Shown here piece by piece: positions 16,688 through 25,348 of a stretch of 64,000 nt of DNA (positions within the stretch are counted from its first letter, which is position 1; each line of letters begins with the position of its first letter). A model generated the notes under the pieces. The model worked only from the letters and a program-made list of their open reading frames with translations. It had not been told where the DNA came from and did not search any database. The position numbers and the translations under genes were made by a program. This stretch comes from Myxococcales bacterium (lineage in GTDB: Bacteria; Myxococcota_A; Polyangia; Polyangiales; Polyangiaceae), in contig CAHJWM010000010.1 of the NCBI GenBank assembly GCA_903642325.1, forward strand, positions 1 to 64,000. The letters are read 5' to 3'.

Positions 16688-17905
16688 ATGGCCGAGTTTA
16701 CTTGGGAAGCCCGTGGCCGGACCGGCGAGGTTCGGAAGGGTGTCATGGAGGCTGAGAACGAAGATGCGGTAAATAACCGTCTTCGCCAGCAGCAGCTCGC
16801 GCCGGTCCGCGTGAAAAAGAAGAGCCGGCTCGCCGACTTGAAGTTTGGGCGCGGCAGCGTCAACACGAAAGACCTCGTCACGTTCACACGCCTGTTCGCG
16901 ACCATGATCGATGCCGGGTTGCCGCTCGTGCAGTGTTTGGAGATCTTGGGCTCGCAGCAGTCGAATGCCGCCTTTGGCATCGTGCTGAAAGACGTCCGGA
17001 GCGCCGTCGAGCAGGGTGCCACGTTCAGTGAGGCGCTCAAGCGCCACCCCAAGGTGTTCGACGACTTGTTCACCAACTTGGTCCACGCGGGCGAGGTGGG
17101 CGGCATCTTGGACAGCATCATGAGCCGGCTCTCGGTGTACCTCGAGAAGCGCCAGAAGCTAATTCGGCAGGTGCGCGGCGCATTGGTGTACCCGTCCGTG
17201 GTGGTCGTGATCGCCGGGGCGGTGATGACCGTGCTGCTCACGTTCGTCATCCCCGCCTTCGAGTCCATGTTCAAGGACTTCGGCGGCGGCTCGCAGAATC
17301 TGCCCAAGCTCACGTTGTTCATGGTCGGCGTGTCGCACAACTTCGTCACTTACTTCCCGTTCATCGTTGCCGCGCTCGTGGCCCTGGTCGTGGGCTTTGG
17401 TTACATGAACCGCACGCCCGCCGGCAAAACGCTCGTGCACAAGACGATCCTGCGTCTGCCCATCATGGGCCCGGTGCTGCGCAAGATCGCGGTGGCGCGT
17501 TTCACGCGCACGCTCGGCACGCTTCTCCAGTCGGGTGTCCCCATTTTGGATGCGCTGGAAATCTGCGCGGTGACCTCGGGCAACGTCGTGATCGAAGTCG
17601 CGGTGATGCACGTCCGGCAGAGCATCAGCGAAGGCAAAAACATGGCCGAGCCGCTGATCGAGACCAAAGTCTTCCCAGATATGGTGGTGCAGATGATCGC
17701 GGTCGGCGAGCAGACCGGCGCGCTCGATCAGATGCTGAACAAGATCGCCGACTTCTACGAAGAAGAAACGGACGTTGCGGTGGCCGCGCTCACCAGTGCG
17801 CTCGAACCGATCATGATGGTCGGCGTGGGCGGCATGGTGGGGGTGGTGCTGATCGCCATGTACCTGCCGGTCTTCTCCCTGGCTGGCAATATCCACGCGG
17901 ATTGA
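16688..17905 (+). CDS. pilC: Type IV pilus inner-membrane platform protein PilC
   Basis: A 405-residue GspF/PilC-family protein with two repeated cytoplasmic helical domains (about residues 70-190 and 275-395) and membrane segments at about 170-195, 220-240 and 375-400. Strongly conserved stretches include 'FTRLFATMIDAGLPLVQCLEIL', 'VHAGEVGG' and 'MIAVGEQTGALDQML'. PilC anchors the assembly ATPase and organises pilin assembly at the inner membrane. A purine-rich site (GGAAGGCGAGAAG) precedes the ATG. The expected partners pilB, pilT, pilM-Q and pilA are not in the window; only the PilS-like kinase follows, and the minor pilins lie 14-20 kb away. Confidence 0.95.
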   Translation: MAEFTWEARGRTGEVRKGVMEAENEDAVNNRLRQQQLAPVRVKKKSRLADLKFGRGSVNTKDLVTFTRLFATMIDAGLPLVQCLEILGSQQSNAAFGIVLKDVRSAVEQGATFSEALKRHPKVFDDLFTNLVHAGEVGGILDSIMSRLSVYLEKRQKLIRQVRGALVYPSVVVVIAGAVMTVLLTFVIPAFESMFKDFGGGSQNLPKLTLFMVGVSHNFVTYFPFIVAALVALVVGFGYMNRTPAGKTLVHKTILRLPIMGPVLRKIAVARFTRTLGTLLQSGVPILDALEICAVTSGNVVIEVAVMHVRQSISEGKNMAEPLIETKVFPDMVVQMIAVGEQTGALDQMLNKIADFYEEETDVAVAALTSALEPIMMVGVGGMVGVVLIAMYLPVFSLAGNIHAD

Positions 17906-17935
17906 GCGCAGCGTGGCGCGCGTAGCGAGCCCGCG

Positions 17936-19264
17936 TTGAGCCTCCGTCTCAAGCTCGGCTTGCCCGACATGCTGAGCTCGGCCCCGCTCGCGCGGCGGCT
18001 GGCGGGGCTCACGGCCGCGCGCTTGCTACTGCTCTCGCTGTCCTTGATCTTGGTCGGCGCCTTTTACTTGCGCGGCAGATTCGGATTCGGCTCGTACACC
18101 ATGCGCGTGGCGCTCGAAACCTTCGGGCTGTCCTTTGCCTTGACCGGTGTGTACGCCGCGTTGCTCCGCCAGGGTCGGCACATCGAGCGGCTGGCCGAGG
18201 CGCAACTGGTGCTCGATCAGATGACCTGGACGGTCGTCGCATATTTGACGGGGGGCGCCGCCAGCGGCGCGACCTCGTTTTACGGCCTTTCATGTCTGGT
18301 GGGCGCAAGCCTCATGGGTCTGCGTGGCGCCGCGCTGGCCGCGCTGTCCGGGGCCATCAGCTACGGCGCGCTCGTTTTTTCGCTGCAGCGCGGGCTCTTG
18401 TCCTCACCGCCCGACCAACCGCCCTCGATCTACCACCTGTCGACCGACGAGCTCACCTTCTACTTGCTCGTCAATCTGTTGGTGCTGATCGTGGTCGCCC
18501 TGCTCGCCGGGACCCTCGCTGAACGCTTGCGTTGGACGGGCGGCGCGCTCGCGGCGGCAACGGAGCGCGCGGATCAAGCGGAGCGCATGGCCGGGCTGGG
18601 ACGCCTGGCCGCCGGCCTGGCGCACGAGATTCGTAATCCCCTCGGCTCGATCGCGGGCTCGATTCAGCTCCTGCGCACCGCGACCGGGCTCTCGGACGAA
18701 GATCAGAGGCTGTGCGACATCATTCAGCGCGAAACGGGCCGCCTGAACGATCTGGTGACCGACATGGTGGACCTGTCCAAGCCCAAGAAGCCCATGTTCG
18801 CGAGCGTGGATGCGGCGCGCGTGGCGCGCGAAGTGGTGTCGCTGTCGGCTCGGAGCGGCCGCGCGGTATCCGACGTGGACGTGGCTTATTCGGGTGCAGA
18901 CGCGGCTCCGATCTGGGCCGACGGCGCGCAGCTGCGGCAGATGATCTGGAACCTGGTGCGGAACGCCGTGCAGGCCAGCAGCCCCGGCGACGCGGTAGAA
19001 GTCGCGGTCGAGGTCGCTGGCGCGGTCGCCTGGCTGCGCGTCTCCGACCGCGGCGTGGGCATCGACGAGGCGGCCCGCGCGCGCCTGTTCGACGCCTTCT
19101 TCACCACCCGCTCGCAAGGCACGGGCATGGGCCTCGCGCTGGTCAAACGCATTGCCGACGAGCACGGGTTCGCGATCGTCGTCGACAGTAGCCGCGGCCG
19201 CGGCGCCACCTTCCGGGTGAACCTAGGCGCGCTGCGCTTCTCCCGGCCGCCCGAGCCACATTGA
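17936..19264 (+). CDS. PilS-like sensor histidine kinase
   Basis: A 442-residue histidine kinase. The N-terminal 200 residues contain five or six membrane segments (about 24-45, 58-78, 95-115, 117-150 and 174-196) with no large extracytoplasmic loop, the PilS arrangement. The HisKA motif 'AHEIRNPLGS' gives phospho-acceptor His230, followed by N box 'NLVRNAVQAS', 'DRGVGID' and the G2 box 'GTGMGLAL'. No PAS domain is evident. It follows pilC by 30 bp in the pil context, so regulation of pilin transcription is plausible, but no PilR-type NtrC regulator is in the window. The start is TTG at 17936; ATG at 17969 is also possible. Confidence 0.88.
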   Translation: MSLRLKLGLPDMLSSAPLARRLAGLTAARLLLLSLSLILVGAFYLRGRFGFGSYTMRVALETFGLSFALTGVYAALLRQGRHIERLAEAQLVLDQMTWTVVAYLTGGAASGATSFYGLSCLVGASLMGLRGAALAALSGAISYGALVFSLQRGLLSSPPDQPPSIYHLSTDELTFYLLVNLLVLIVVALLAGTLAERLRWTGGALAAATERADQAERMAGLGRLAAGLAHEIRNPLGSIAGSIQLLRTATGLSDEDQRLCDIIQRETGRLNDLVTDMVDLSKPKKPMFASVDAARVAREVVSLSARSGRAVSDVDVAYSGADAAPIWADGAQLRQMIWNLVRNAVQASSPGDAVEVAVEVAGAVAWLRVSDRGVGIDEAARARLFDAFFTTRSQGTGMGLALVKRIADEHGFAIVVDSSRGRGATFRVNLGALRFSRPPEPH

Positions 19265-19618
19265 GTTATCGGACCTGAACGCGTTGCGGATGCCGCTCCA
19301 GATTTTTTGATGGTCACGAGGTTCGCTGGGCGAAGCTCAGCCTTCGGCGTCGCGGCCCGCGGACGTCGACTTGCCCGGCGCGCTTCGGCTCGTCGGCCCC
19401 CGCCTTCGGTCGCTCGCCTACGTGCCGCACGGCGATCCGGCCGGCCAGGCGGGAATCGCGCCGCCGCGTGAGGTGCGAGGCGGGTCGGGCTCGCTCCCTC
19501 TTGACGCGGAATTTCTGAATTGATTTCACGACTTAACAAAAGATAGCGCGCCCGAGAAGATTGCCGCTTTCCCTTGCGTATCACTCAGCCAGATACCAAG
19601 TAAGTCAGCGAGACCGCC
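19265..19618. other. 354-bp intergenic region, no gene seen
   Basis: Between the PilS-like kinase and the mlaC-like gene I see no convincing coding frame or RNA gene. The first two thirds are very GC-rich with repeated CCTTCGG-type words. The last 100 bp turn AT-richer, with a TTGAC word at 19501 and the AT-rich stretch TTGATTTCACGACTTAACAA nearby, and probably contain the promoter for the next gene, but no clean -35/-10 pair is visible. Confidence 0.5.
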
Positions 19619-20233
19619 ATGAACATCATTCGTCGCACTAGCAAAGTCGTTACCGCCTTCGCCCTAGCCATCGGCCTGTCTTTCACGAGCTCGGTCTTTG
19701 CGGCCGAAGCGGAGAATTTCGTCAAGGGCAAGCACACGGAGCTGACCGAGCTCGTGTCCAAGGCCAAAACCGCGGATGACGAGAAGAAGCTGGACGCCGC
19801 TTTCGACGCGGTCTTCGACTACCAAGCGCTCGCCAAAGCCACCCTGCAGGATTCGTGGGACGCGCGCACGCCGGCCGAGCGCGGCGAGTTCACTCTCGTG
19901 CTGAAGGATCTGGTGCGCAACGCCTACCGCCGCAACATCAAGAAGACGCTGGGCTACGAGGTCGACTACAAGGGCGAGGAAGACGGCGAGGCCGGCAAAG
20001 TGGTGCGCACGGTCGCCCACAACAAAAAGAACAACCGTGAGGAACCGGTCAGCATCGACTACGTCGTGCACCAGGTCGACGGCAAGTGGTTGATCAACGA
20101 TATCGTCACCGAAGGCGCCAGCATGGCTCACACGTACCGAAGCCAGTTCCGCAAGGTCATCGATAAGAAGGGCTTCGCCGAGCTGCTGAAGCGCATGAAG
20201 GCCAAACGCGACAAGGGCGGCGACGTCGAGTGA
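19619..20233 (+). CDS. mlaC: MlaC-family periplasmic lipid-binding protein (Ttg2D-like)
   Basis: A 204-residue secreted protein with a clear signal peptide (basic start, hydrophobic core, cleavage near 'VFA|AEA', residue 28). The mature part matches the MlaC/Ttg2D family: 'FDYQALAKATLQDSW' near residue 70-85, the 'RNAYRRNIKK' stretch, and a C-terminal 'YVVHQVDGKWLINDIVTEGASM'. MlaC shuttles phospholipid between the MlaA-OmpC complex and the MlaFEDB transporter. No mlaA, B, D, E or F is present here, so this is a stand-alone copy and might serve another lipid or solute export process. Confidence 0.82.
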   Translation: MNIIRRTSKVVTAFALAIGLSFTSSVFAAEAENFVKGKHTELTELVSKAKTADDEKKLDAAFDAVFDYQALAKATLQDSWDARTPAERGEFTLVLKDLVRNAYRRNIKKTLGYEVDYKGEEDGEAGKVVRTVAHNKKNNREEPVSIDYVVHQVDGKWLINDIVTEGASMAHTYRSQFRKVIDKKGFAELLKRMKAKRDKGGDVE

Positions 20234-20382
20234 ATCGCGGGCTAGCGTTTTGGAAGGCGCGCTGTACTCGCGTTCAGCCCGGCCCTCGAAACGGGGGTAT
20301 GTACCGTCGCCGAGCACGGCCGCCTGCGGTTTGCCGGGGAAATTGGCCGGCCTGGGCGCCTGACTGATACGATCGACGGACC

Positions 20383-22287
20383 TTGGGTCCGTCTCGGAAT
20401 CCGTCCAGCGCGCCGCCGCTCGCTTTGCCCGCGCCCGCCGCAGAAGGGCCCGCGCGTGGTGCGTTCGCATTAGGCGAGGAGCAGCGTGTCCCGCTGCGCT
20501 TGACGGTGACGCGCGGCGTCCTCGGCATGGAGCTTTACGAGCCGATCGATGTTGGGCCGATCGAGGTGAGGCGGCTCTCCTTGACGCTGCCGAACCTCAA
20601 GTTCCCACTCGACCTAAGCGGCGGCGTGCCCCAGTTCCGGCATCGACGGGGGGAGCTCGAACACGCCACGCTGTGCAGCAGTGGGCTGCGCTTGGCGAAA
20701 TTTTTCGAGCCGCGCGTAGCGGGGGTGCTGGGAGCTCTGCTGCGCGCGCCCGCGGTGTTTGCGCGTCCGCAGGGTATCGGCGTGGGCTTGGTTGCCGAAC
20801 AGGCCGCCCTCGCCTTCGATCTTTTGTGGGTGCCAGACGGTCGGCACGCGCGCTTCGTAGTCAGCGAAGCACGGGGCGTGGGGCTTCGGGGCGCGGCGCT
20901 CGGCTATGCCTTGCGGGCACTGGACGGCATTTTTCTCGGCCTCGCCGAGCGCGAGGGCAGGGTGATCGCAATCCGCGACGCGGGTGCGGCCCTCGGGCGA
21001 CTGCTCTTGCCAGCCGTCGGTGCGCGCGCTCCCTCGGCGCGCCGGGTGACCTTTGGACGGCTCGGGACGAACGCGGACGAGCTCAGCGTGCAGCTCGATG
21101 AGAGCTTCGGGCCTGTTGCGTTTTCGCCCGCCGGCACGCGCGCTCTCGAGCTCGCGGGCCTCGTGCGCTCCGCCGACGACGCCCTGGCGCGAGGCGCGGC
21201 CGACGATGCGCGCTCCGGCTATCTGCTCGCGCTCGAGCAGGCGCCCCGTCACCCCGAGCTGGTGCGCCTGGTCGCCGACATCGATTTGCAGGTGGGCGAT
21301 CGCGCAGAAGCGGCGCTTGGCATGGTGGTCGAGAGCATGCAAGCGATCGAGGCCGGCCTCACCGGGGCCGAGCTGCTGTGGCGCGTGGGGGACGTGGACG
21401 GCGCGCGCCAAGCCGTGATCGAGGCGGTGCGACACGAGACCTTTGCCCCGCTTTCGGCGCTGATCTGGTGTCGCTTGGCCGAACGCGAGACATCGGCGAT
21501 CGAGCGGCGTACGGCGCTCGATCGCGCCGTCGCGCTCGCGCCCGGGCTGGAGCTGCCGCGTGGGCGCCGTTTCGCGGCTAGGCTCGAGCGCGGCGACAGC
21601 GAGGGCGCGCTCGCCGACGCCGAGCACTTGGAGGCGATGACGCCCGGCGCCCGTGGCAAACACGAGCAGAATCTGCGCGCCGCGCGAGCATTCGCGGCGG
21701 CAGGCTTCGCGCACGAGGCGCGGCGCTGCTTCGAACGCGCGTTGCGCTATGCGCCCGACGATGCGCGCGCTACGGCCGGGCTCGCACGCACGTTGCTCGA
21801 AGCCGGCCTGCGTGAGCGCGCGACGACGCTCTTGGCGCGCGCGGTCGCCCTCTCCGAACAGAGCGGAAAGCCCGACGCGGACGCCTTGATCGATCTCGCG
21901 CTCGTGCTCGCGCGCGATCTGCAAGATCTGCCGCAGGCCGTGGCGCGCGTTCGGCAGGTGTCCGCTGCCTCTCCTCGGCACGTGGAGGCGCGGCAGTTGG
22001 AGGCCCATTGGCGAGCGCTCGTGGGGGACGTCGCGGGCGCCTCACTGGTCTATGGTCGGATGCGTGAGGCCATCGAGCTGGGTGCTGAGGTTCCGCCCAA
22101 AGCCGCGCTTTACCTCCTGGAGGCGGCCGAATTCGAGCGCACGGTCGAGGGTGATGTGCTCGCGGCCGAGCGCCACCTCGCGGTTGCGCTGCGCGTCGCG
22201 CCCCAGGATGAAGCCATCGCCGAGCGTTACCGCGCGGTCGCCGCCGAAGCGGCGCTCTTGCAGCGCGCGCGCAAACGCGACCGCTGA
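20383..22287 (+). CDS. TPR-like repeat protein, unknown function
   Basis: A 634-residue protein I do not recognise. The first 240 residues are mixed, with no signal peptide evident. The second half is alpha-helical and Ala/Leu/Arg-rich, with repeated paired-helix units of about 34 residues ('LGMVVESMQAIEAGLTG', 'FAAAGFAHEARRCFERALRYAPDDARA', 'AERHLAVALRVAPQDEA'), typical of tetratricopeptide repeats. Such repeats scaffold protein complexes. The start is a TTG at 20383, the first possible after an in-frame stop at 20365; a later start is possible because residues 1-30 are Ala/Pro-rich. It converges with the next gene, leaving only 4 bp. Confidence 0.65.
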   Translation: MGPSRNPSSAPPLALPAPAAEGPARGAFALGEEQRVPLRLTVTRGVLGMELYEPIDVGPIEVRRLSLTLPNLKFPLDLSGGVPQFRHRRGELEHATLCSSGLRLAKFFEPRVAGVLGALLRAPAVFARPQGIGVGLVAEQAALAFDLLWVPDGRHARFVVSEARGVGLRGAALGYALRALDGIFLGLAEREGRVIAIRDAGAALGRLLLPAVGARAPSARRVTFGRLGTNADELSVQLDESFGPVAFSPAGTRALELAGLVRSADDALARGAADDARSGYLLALEQAPRHPELVRLVADIDLQVGDRAEAALGMVVESMQAIEAGLTGAELLWRVGDVDGARQAVIEAVRHETFAPLSALIWCRLAERETSAIERRTALDRAVALAPGLELPRGRRFAARLERGDSEGALADAEHLEAMTPGARGKHEQNLRAARAFAAAGFAHEARRCFERALRYAPDDARATAGLARTLLEAGLRERATTLLARAVALSEQSGKPDADALIDLALVLARDLQDLPQAVARVRQVSAASPRHVEARQLEAHWRALVGDVAGASLVYGRMREAIELGAEVPPKAALYLLEAAEFERTVEGDVLAAERHLAVALRVAPQDEAIAERYRAVAAEAALLQRARKRDR

Positions 22288-22291
22288 GGTC

Positions 22292-23713
22292 TCATGCGGA
22301 CGCGTCCGCAGGGCCGTCCAATGCGGGCGCGATGCGCGCGACGCCGAAGCCGCCCACGGCCCACAGCGTCTGCGTCGCCGCATGCCAGGTGAGCCGTGAG
22401 ATCTTCGCCCATTCGCCGCGATCGGCCGCGTCCGAGTGCACGGAGCTGCTGTCTACCGTGGCGATGCACACCGCGCTCGCGAGCTCGGGGTCCACGAGCA
22501 AGATCTGGCTTTCATCGCTGGTCTCCCGATAAATCGCGCTGAAAAATTGCGAGCTACCGGCGAGCTCTGCGCCAGCGATGGCGGTGGCGTTGGCGCTGCC
22601 GGGCACGGGCCGAAAGGTCTTGCCGCGGTCGGCCGAGACGAGGAGCGCGCGCCCGAACTCCGCGAGCGCGACCGCGGCTCCTGAAGTGGCCAAGAGCGGC
22701 GCCGCGCTCTCTGCCACGAGCAGCGCGGGCGCGTTCAATGCGCGGCTGCTGACGCCTTCATCGTTCAGAAAAACGATCGAACGCTCCCGACCGTTGGCGA
22801 GCAGTGCGGTGGCGCTTTCGCGCGCCAACGCTCGTACCTGGCCCGGCATCTCCAAGCGCTCGAAGCGATCCCCAGCTTGCAACACATCGAGCAGCGCGCC
22901 ATCGCCGGTGAGCAGCAGCACGCGGCCGTTTTTTTCAGTCAGTGCTCCCCCGAAGCACAGCTGGAGACGGGCGCCCGGAGCACTCTTCAGCGCGTCGCGA
23001 AAGCGCGTAAGCTGCTCGGCTTGCGAGGCGAAGCGCGCACGTCGAAAGAGCTGACCACTTTGCGTACACGCGAGGGCGATGTCTTGGTCGGCGCCGACCA
23101 ACGCCAAGTCTGCTAGGGCGCTGCCGTCCACCGCCAGCCGCAGCGGAGCTCGCGAATCGGCGCGGAACCAGAGCAAGTCGGAGCTGCCGGCCACGACATC
23201 AGCGAGTGCGGCGCAGGTCAACGCCGCACACGCTTCCAGCGATGCGGCTGGCAGGAGCACGCGCCAGGGCGACGACAGCATAGGCAAGGGCGCTTCGTCG
23301 CTGGCCGTGCCCAATGAGATTTCTCGCTCCGCCGCAATGCCTTCCTCGCCATCGTCCATCTCGAGCGAGGGGAACTTGCTCTCGTCCACCTTGATCGCGC
23401 CGTCGTCGAGACCCTCCGAGCCATCGTCCGGTTGGAGTGCCTCGGGCAGGGCCAGGCCGACCGAGGGATCCACCTCGAAGCCCGTGTCGTTGTCGTCGCC
23501 CCCACGCGATGCATCGTCCAGACCTACGAGGGTACCTAGATCGAGCTCGATGGGCTCGTTGTCGCCGATGGCCTCGGCCAAGATGTCGGTTTCTTCGCCC
23601 ACGTCCAAGGTCGTCGACTCTTGATCGTCGTTTCCCAGATCGTCGATGAGGTCCATCTCGATCGGCATCTCGAAGTAGGTTTCTTCATCTTCGGTCGAGC
23701 TGGGTTGGCGCAT
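22292..23713 (-). CDS. Acidic N-terminus plus beta-propeller-like protein, unknown
   Basis: A 473-residue protein without a recognised family. Residues 1 to about 135 are very acidic and probably disordered (many DDG, EMD and EEGI words). The remaining 330 residues carry recurring strand patterns such as 'LLLTGDGALLDVL', 'ERSIVFLNDEG', 'GRALLVSADRGKTFRPV' and 'TLWAVGGFG', close to the sialidase/BNR and YCF48-type beta-propeller repeats. There is no signal peptide, so a cytoplasmic location is inferred. The ATG at 23713 is preferred over a GTG at 23728. It converges with the TPR protein. Confidence 0.6.
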   Translation of the reverse strand: MRQPSSTEDEETYFEMPIEMDLIDDLGNDDQESTTLDVGEETDILAEAIGDNEPIELDLGTLVGLDDASRGGDDNDTGFEVDPSVGLALPEALQPDDGSEGLDDGAIKVDESKFPSLEMDDGEEGIAAEREISLGTASDEAPLPMLSSPWRVLLPAASLEACAALTCAALADVVAGSSDLLWFRADSRAPLRLAVDGSALADLALVGADQDIALACTQSGQLFRRARFASQAEQLTRFRDALKSAPGARLQLCFGGALTEKNGRVLLLTGDGALLDVLQAGDRFERLEMPGQVRALARESATALLANGRERSIVFLNDEGVSSRALNAPALLVAESAAPLLATSGAAVALAEFGRALLVSADRGKTFRPVPGSANATAIAGAELAGSSQFFSAIYRETSDESQILLVDPELASAVCIATVDSSSVHSDAADRGEWAKISRLTWHAATQTLWAVGGFGVARIAPALDGPADASA

Positions 23714-23781
23714 GCTGAGCTGGCGCACAGGTTAGCAGCATTTCCATCACTCTTCCGGCGCTGCCTCTGCTAGCTTGACCA

Positions 23782-24036
23782 TTGACCCTGGTGCAGCTTC
23801 ACGAACTACTCGACCCAAGCTTCGTCACGCGTCAGCTCATGGTACGAAACGAAGACGTGGTGTTCGTCAAGGGGATCTTAGAGGCGAGCGAGGGCCTCTG
23901 TGCATTGTTCGCGGAGCGCGGCGGCGACCTGACGTTGCTCGCGCCATCTTCGCGCGCGGCGGAGCTGGACGCGGTCTTGGATGACTTGCGGGTCGAGCTC
24001 GATGGCGTGCTGGGTGCTCGAGCCCCCGTGCCGTAA
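23782..24036 (+). CDS. Small DUF4911-like protein
   Basis: A protein of 81-84 residues. Its pattern 'VFVKGILEASEGLCALF...GDLTLLAP...L..LL' is close to the small DUF4911 family of unknown function found in deltaproteobacteria and Clostridia. The start is not settled: TTG at 23782, GTG at 23791 or ATG at 23839; the GTG is reasonable. It has no signal or membrane segment. It precedes another unknown gene by 92 bp and lies divergent from the acidic beta-propeller-like gene, 68 bp apart. Confidence 0.6.
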   Translation: MTLVQLHELLDPSFVTRQLMVRNEDVVFVKGILEASEGLCALFAERGGDLTLLAPSSRAAELDAVLDDLRVELDGVLGARAPVP

Positions 24037-24128
24037 ACCCCCTCCGTGACCGTGGCGCGGTATACGGTGATGAAGCGCGGCCCGGGAGCGTTGCGAGCGG
24101 GGGCTCGATGACTTAGCGTCTGCGGTCG

Positions 24129-24833
24129 ATGCCGGAGCCGTTTGCGCCGTCTCATGTTGCTGCTGTCCCGTCGTCTGCGGAGCGCACTCCGCTGCCGCTC
24201 GATGGTCGTTCGGACACACGTCTGCTCGACGCGTGGTGCGAGTGGCTCGGCGCGCTCGCGACAGACGCTGAGGCTGCGCTCGCCGCCGCGATCGCTTACC
24301 GCGAGCTGGACGGTGGCGCCCGCGATCATTGGCTCTCGGCCCTCGACCAAGACGCCGTTCGCTTGAAGGTGCCGCGTATCGCCGTGTACGCCCCACTGTT
24401 GGCCGTCGAATCTGACCCCGACCGCCGAGCGCGGATCACCGATGCCATCGGCCCGGTCGAGGCTGCGGCTAGCCCGCGCTACGCGCCTCAGGGCTTGTGT
24501 GGTCGTCTTGCCGATGGCTCGAACGTGGCCGTCTTAATCACGCCACTTTACCTGGATTTCGTGCAGGTCTTGGCCTGCTCGTACCGCATGGATGCAGGAT
24601 TTGGCTGGGTCCGGCACGATCCAATCGTCGACCGGCGGCAGGCCCCACGTCACGGCGAGCGCATCGACGGCAGCCTGGTGGAGCGCACGCCGCTGAAAAG
24701 CTTGGTCGATGATCTGGCGCACGCTGTCCTCGCTCACAAACGCAGCGGTCGAGAGCTACCCGAGGCGTTGCGCGTCTTCGCCGATCTGTTCGGGCCGAAC
24801 GTCGGCGGCTCGAGCCCGCCCTCGGCCACGTGA
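24129..24833 (+). CDS. Hypothetical protein
   Basis: A 234-residue protein of no recognised family, without signal peptide or membrane segment. It is Ala-rich with a helical first half and a strand-rich middle ('NVAVLITPLYLDFVQVLACSYR'). Its stop codon overlaps the start of the following thioredoxin-fold lipoprotein by the GTGA pattern, so the two are probably translated together. I see no motif that suggests function. Confidence 0.6.
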   Translation: MPEPFAPSHVAAVPSSAERTPLPLDGRSDTRLLDAWCEWLGALATDAEAALAAAIAYRELDGGARDHWLSALDQDAVRLKVPRIAVYAPLLAVESDPDRRARITDAIGPVEAAASPRYAPQGLCGRLADGSNVAVLITPLYLDFVQVLACSYRMDAGFGWVRHDPIVDRRQAPRHGERIDGSLVERTPLKSLVDDLAHAVLAHKRSGRELPEALRVFADLFGPNVGGSSPPSAT

Positions 24834-25348
24834 GGAGGCGCGCGCTGCTACTCGGCGTGGTGCTCGCCGCGTGTCAGCGCGTGGCGGAACCCGCTGCCAG
24901 TAGCGAAGACGCCGCCGCAACTCAGGGCCGCGTACAGCGCTTCGCGTTCGGGACGACCGACGGCGAGGAGCTCAGCAGCGAGACCACGCGCGGACGAGTC
25001 ACCGTTCTCGTGCTCGTCACGACCTTCGACCTAGCGTCGCAGGTCGCCGCCAAGCGCGTCGATCAAATGCTGCATGTGCATCGTCCGCGCATCAATGCCG
25101 GCGCGGTGGTGCTCGAGGCCGCCAAGTATGCGCCGCTCGCCGACGTATTTCGAAGCGCGCTCGAGCTGTCTTATCCCGTGGCTTTGGCCGACCTCGCCGC
25201 GTTGCAGGAGAGCTCGACCTTCGGGGAGGTGCAGAGCGTGCCCACGCTGCTGGTGCTCGACCGCGACGGTCGAGAAATTGCCAGAAAGCTCGGTAATTTC
25301 AGCGTTGCCGAGCTCGAGGCTTGGCTCGCGCAGGCCGAGCGGCGGTGA
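24830..25348 (+). CDS. Thioredoxin-fold (TlpA-like) lipoprotein lacking CXXC
   Basis: A 172-residue protein with a short lipoprotein signal (lipobox LAAC, Cys15) and a thioredoxin-like fold: 'GRVTVLVLVTTFDLASQ' takes the place of the redox strand and active site, and 'VQSVPTLLVLDRDGREIARKLG' supplies the cis-Pro motif. The position of CXXC is 'TTFDLAS', with no cysteines, so it should not be a disulphide reductase or thiol oxidase; it may be a chaperone or scaffold in the periplasm. The GTG start overlaps the previous stop by 4 bp, and its own stop overlaps the DUF72 gene start, giving a coupled trio. Confidence 0.75.
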   Translation: MRRRALLLGVVLAACQRVAEPAASSEDAAATQGRVQRFAFGTTDGEELSSETTRGRVTVLVLVTTFDLASQVAAKRVDQMLHVHRPRINAGAVVLEAAKYAPLADVFRSALELSYPVALADLAALQESSTFGEVQSVPTLLVLDRDGREIARKLGNFSVAELEAWLAQAERR

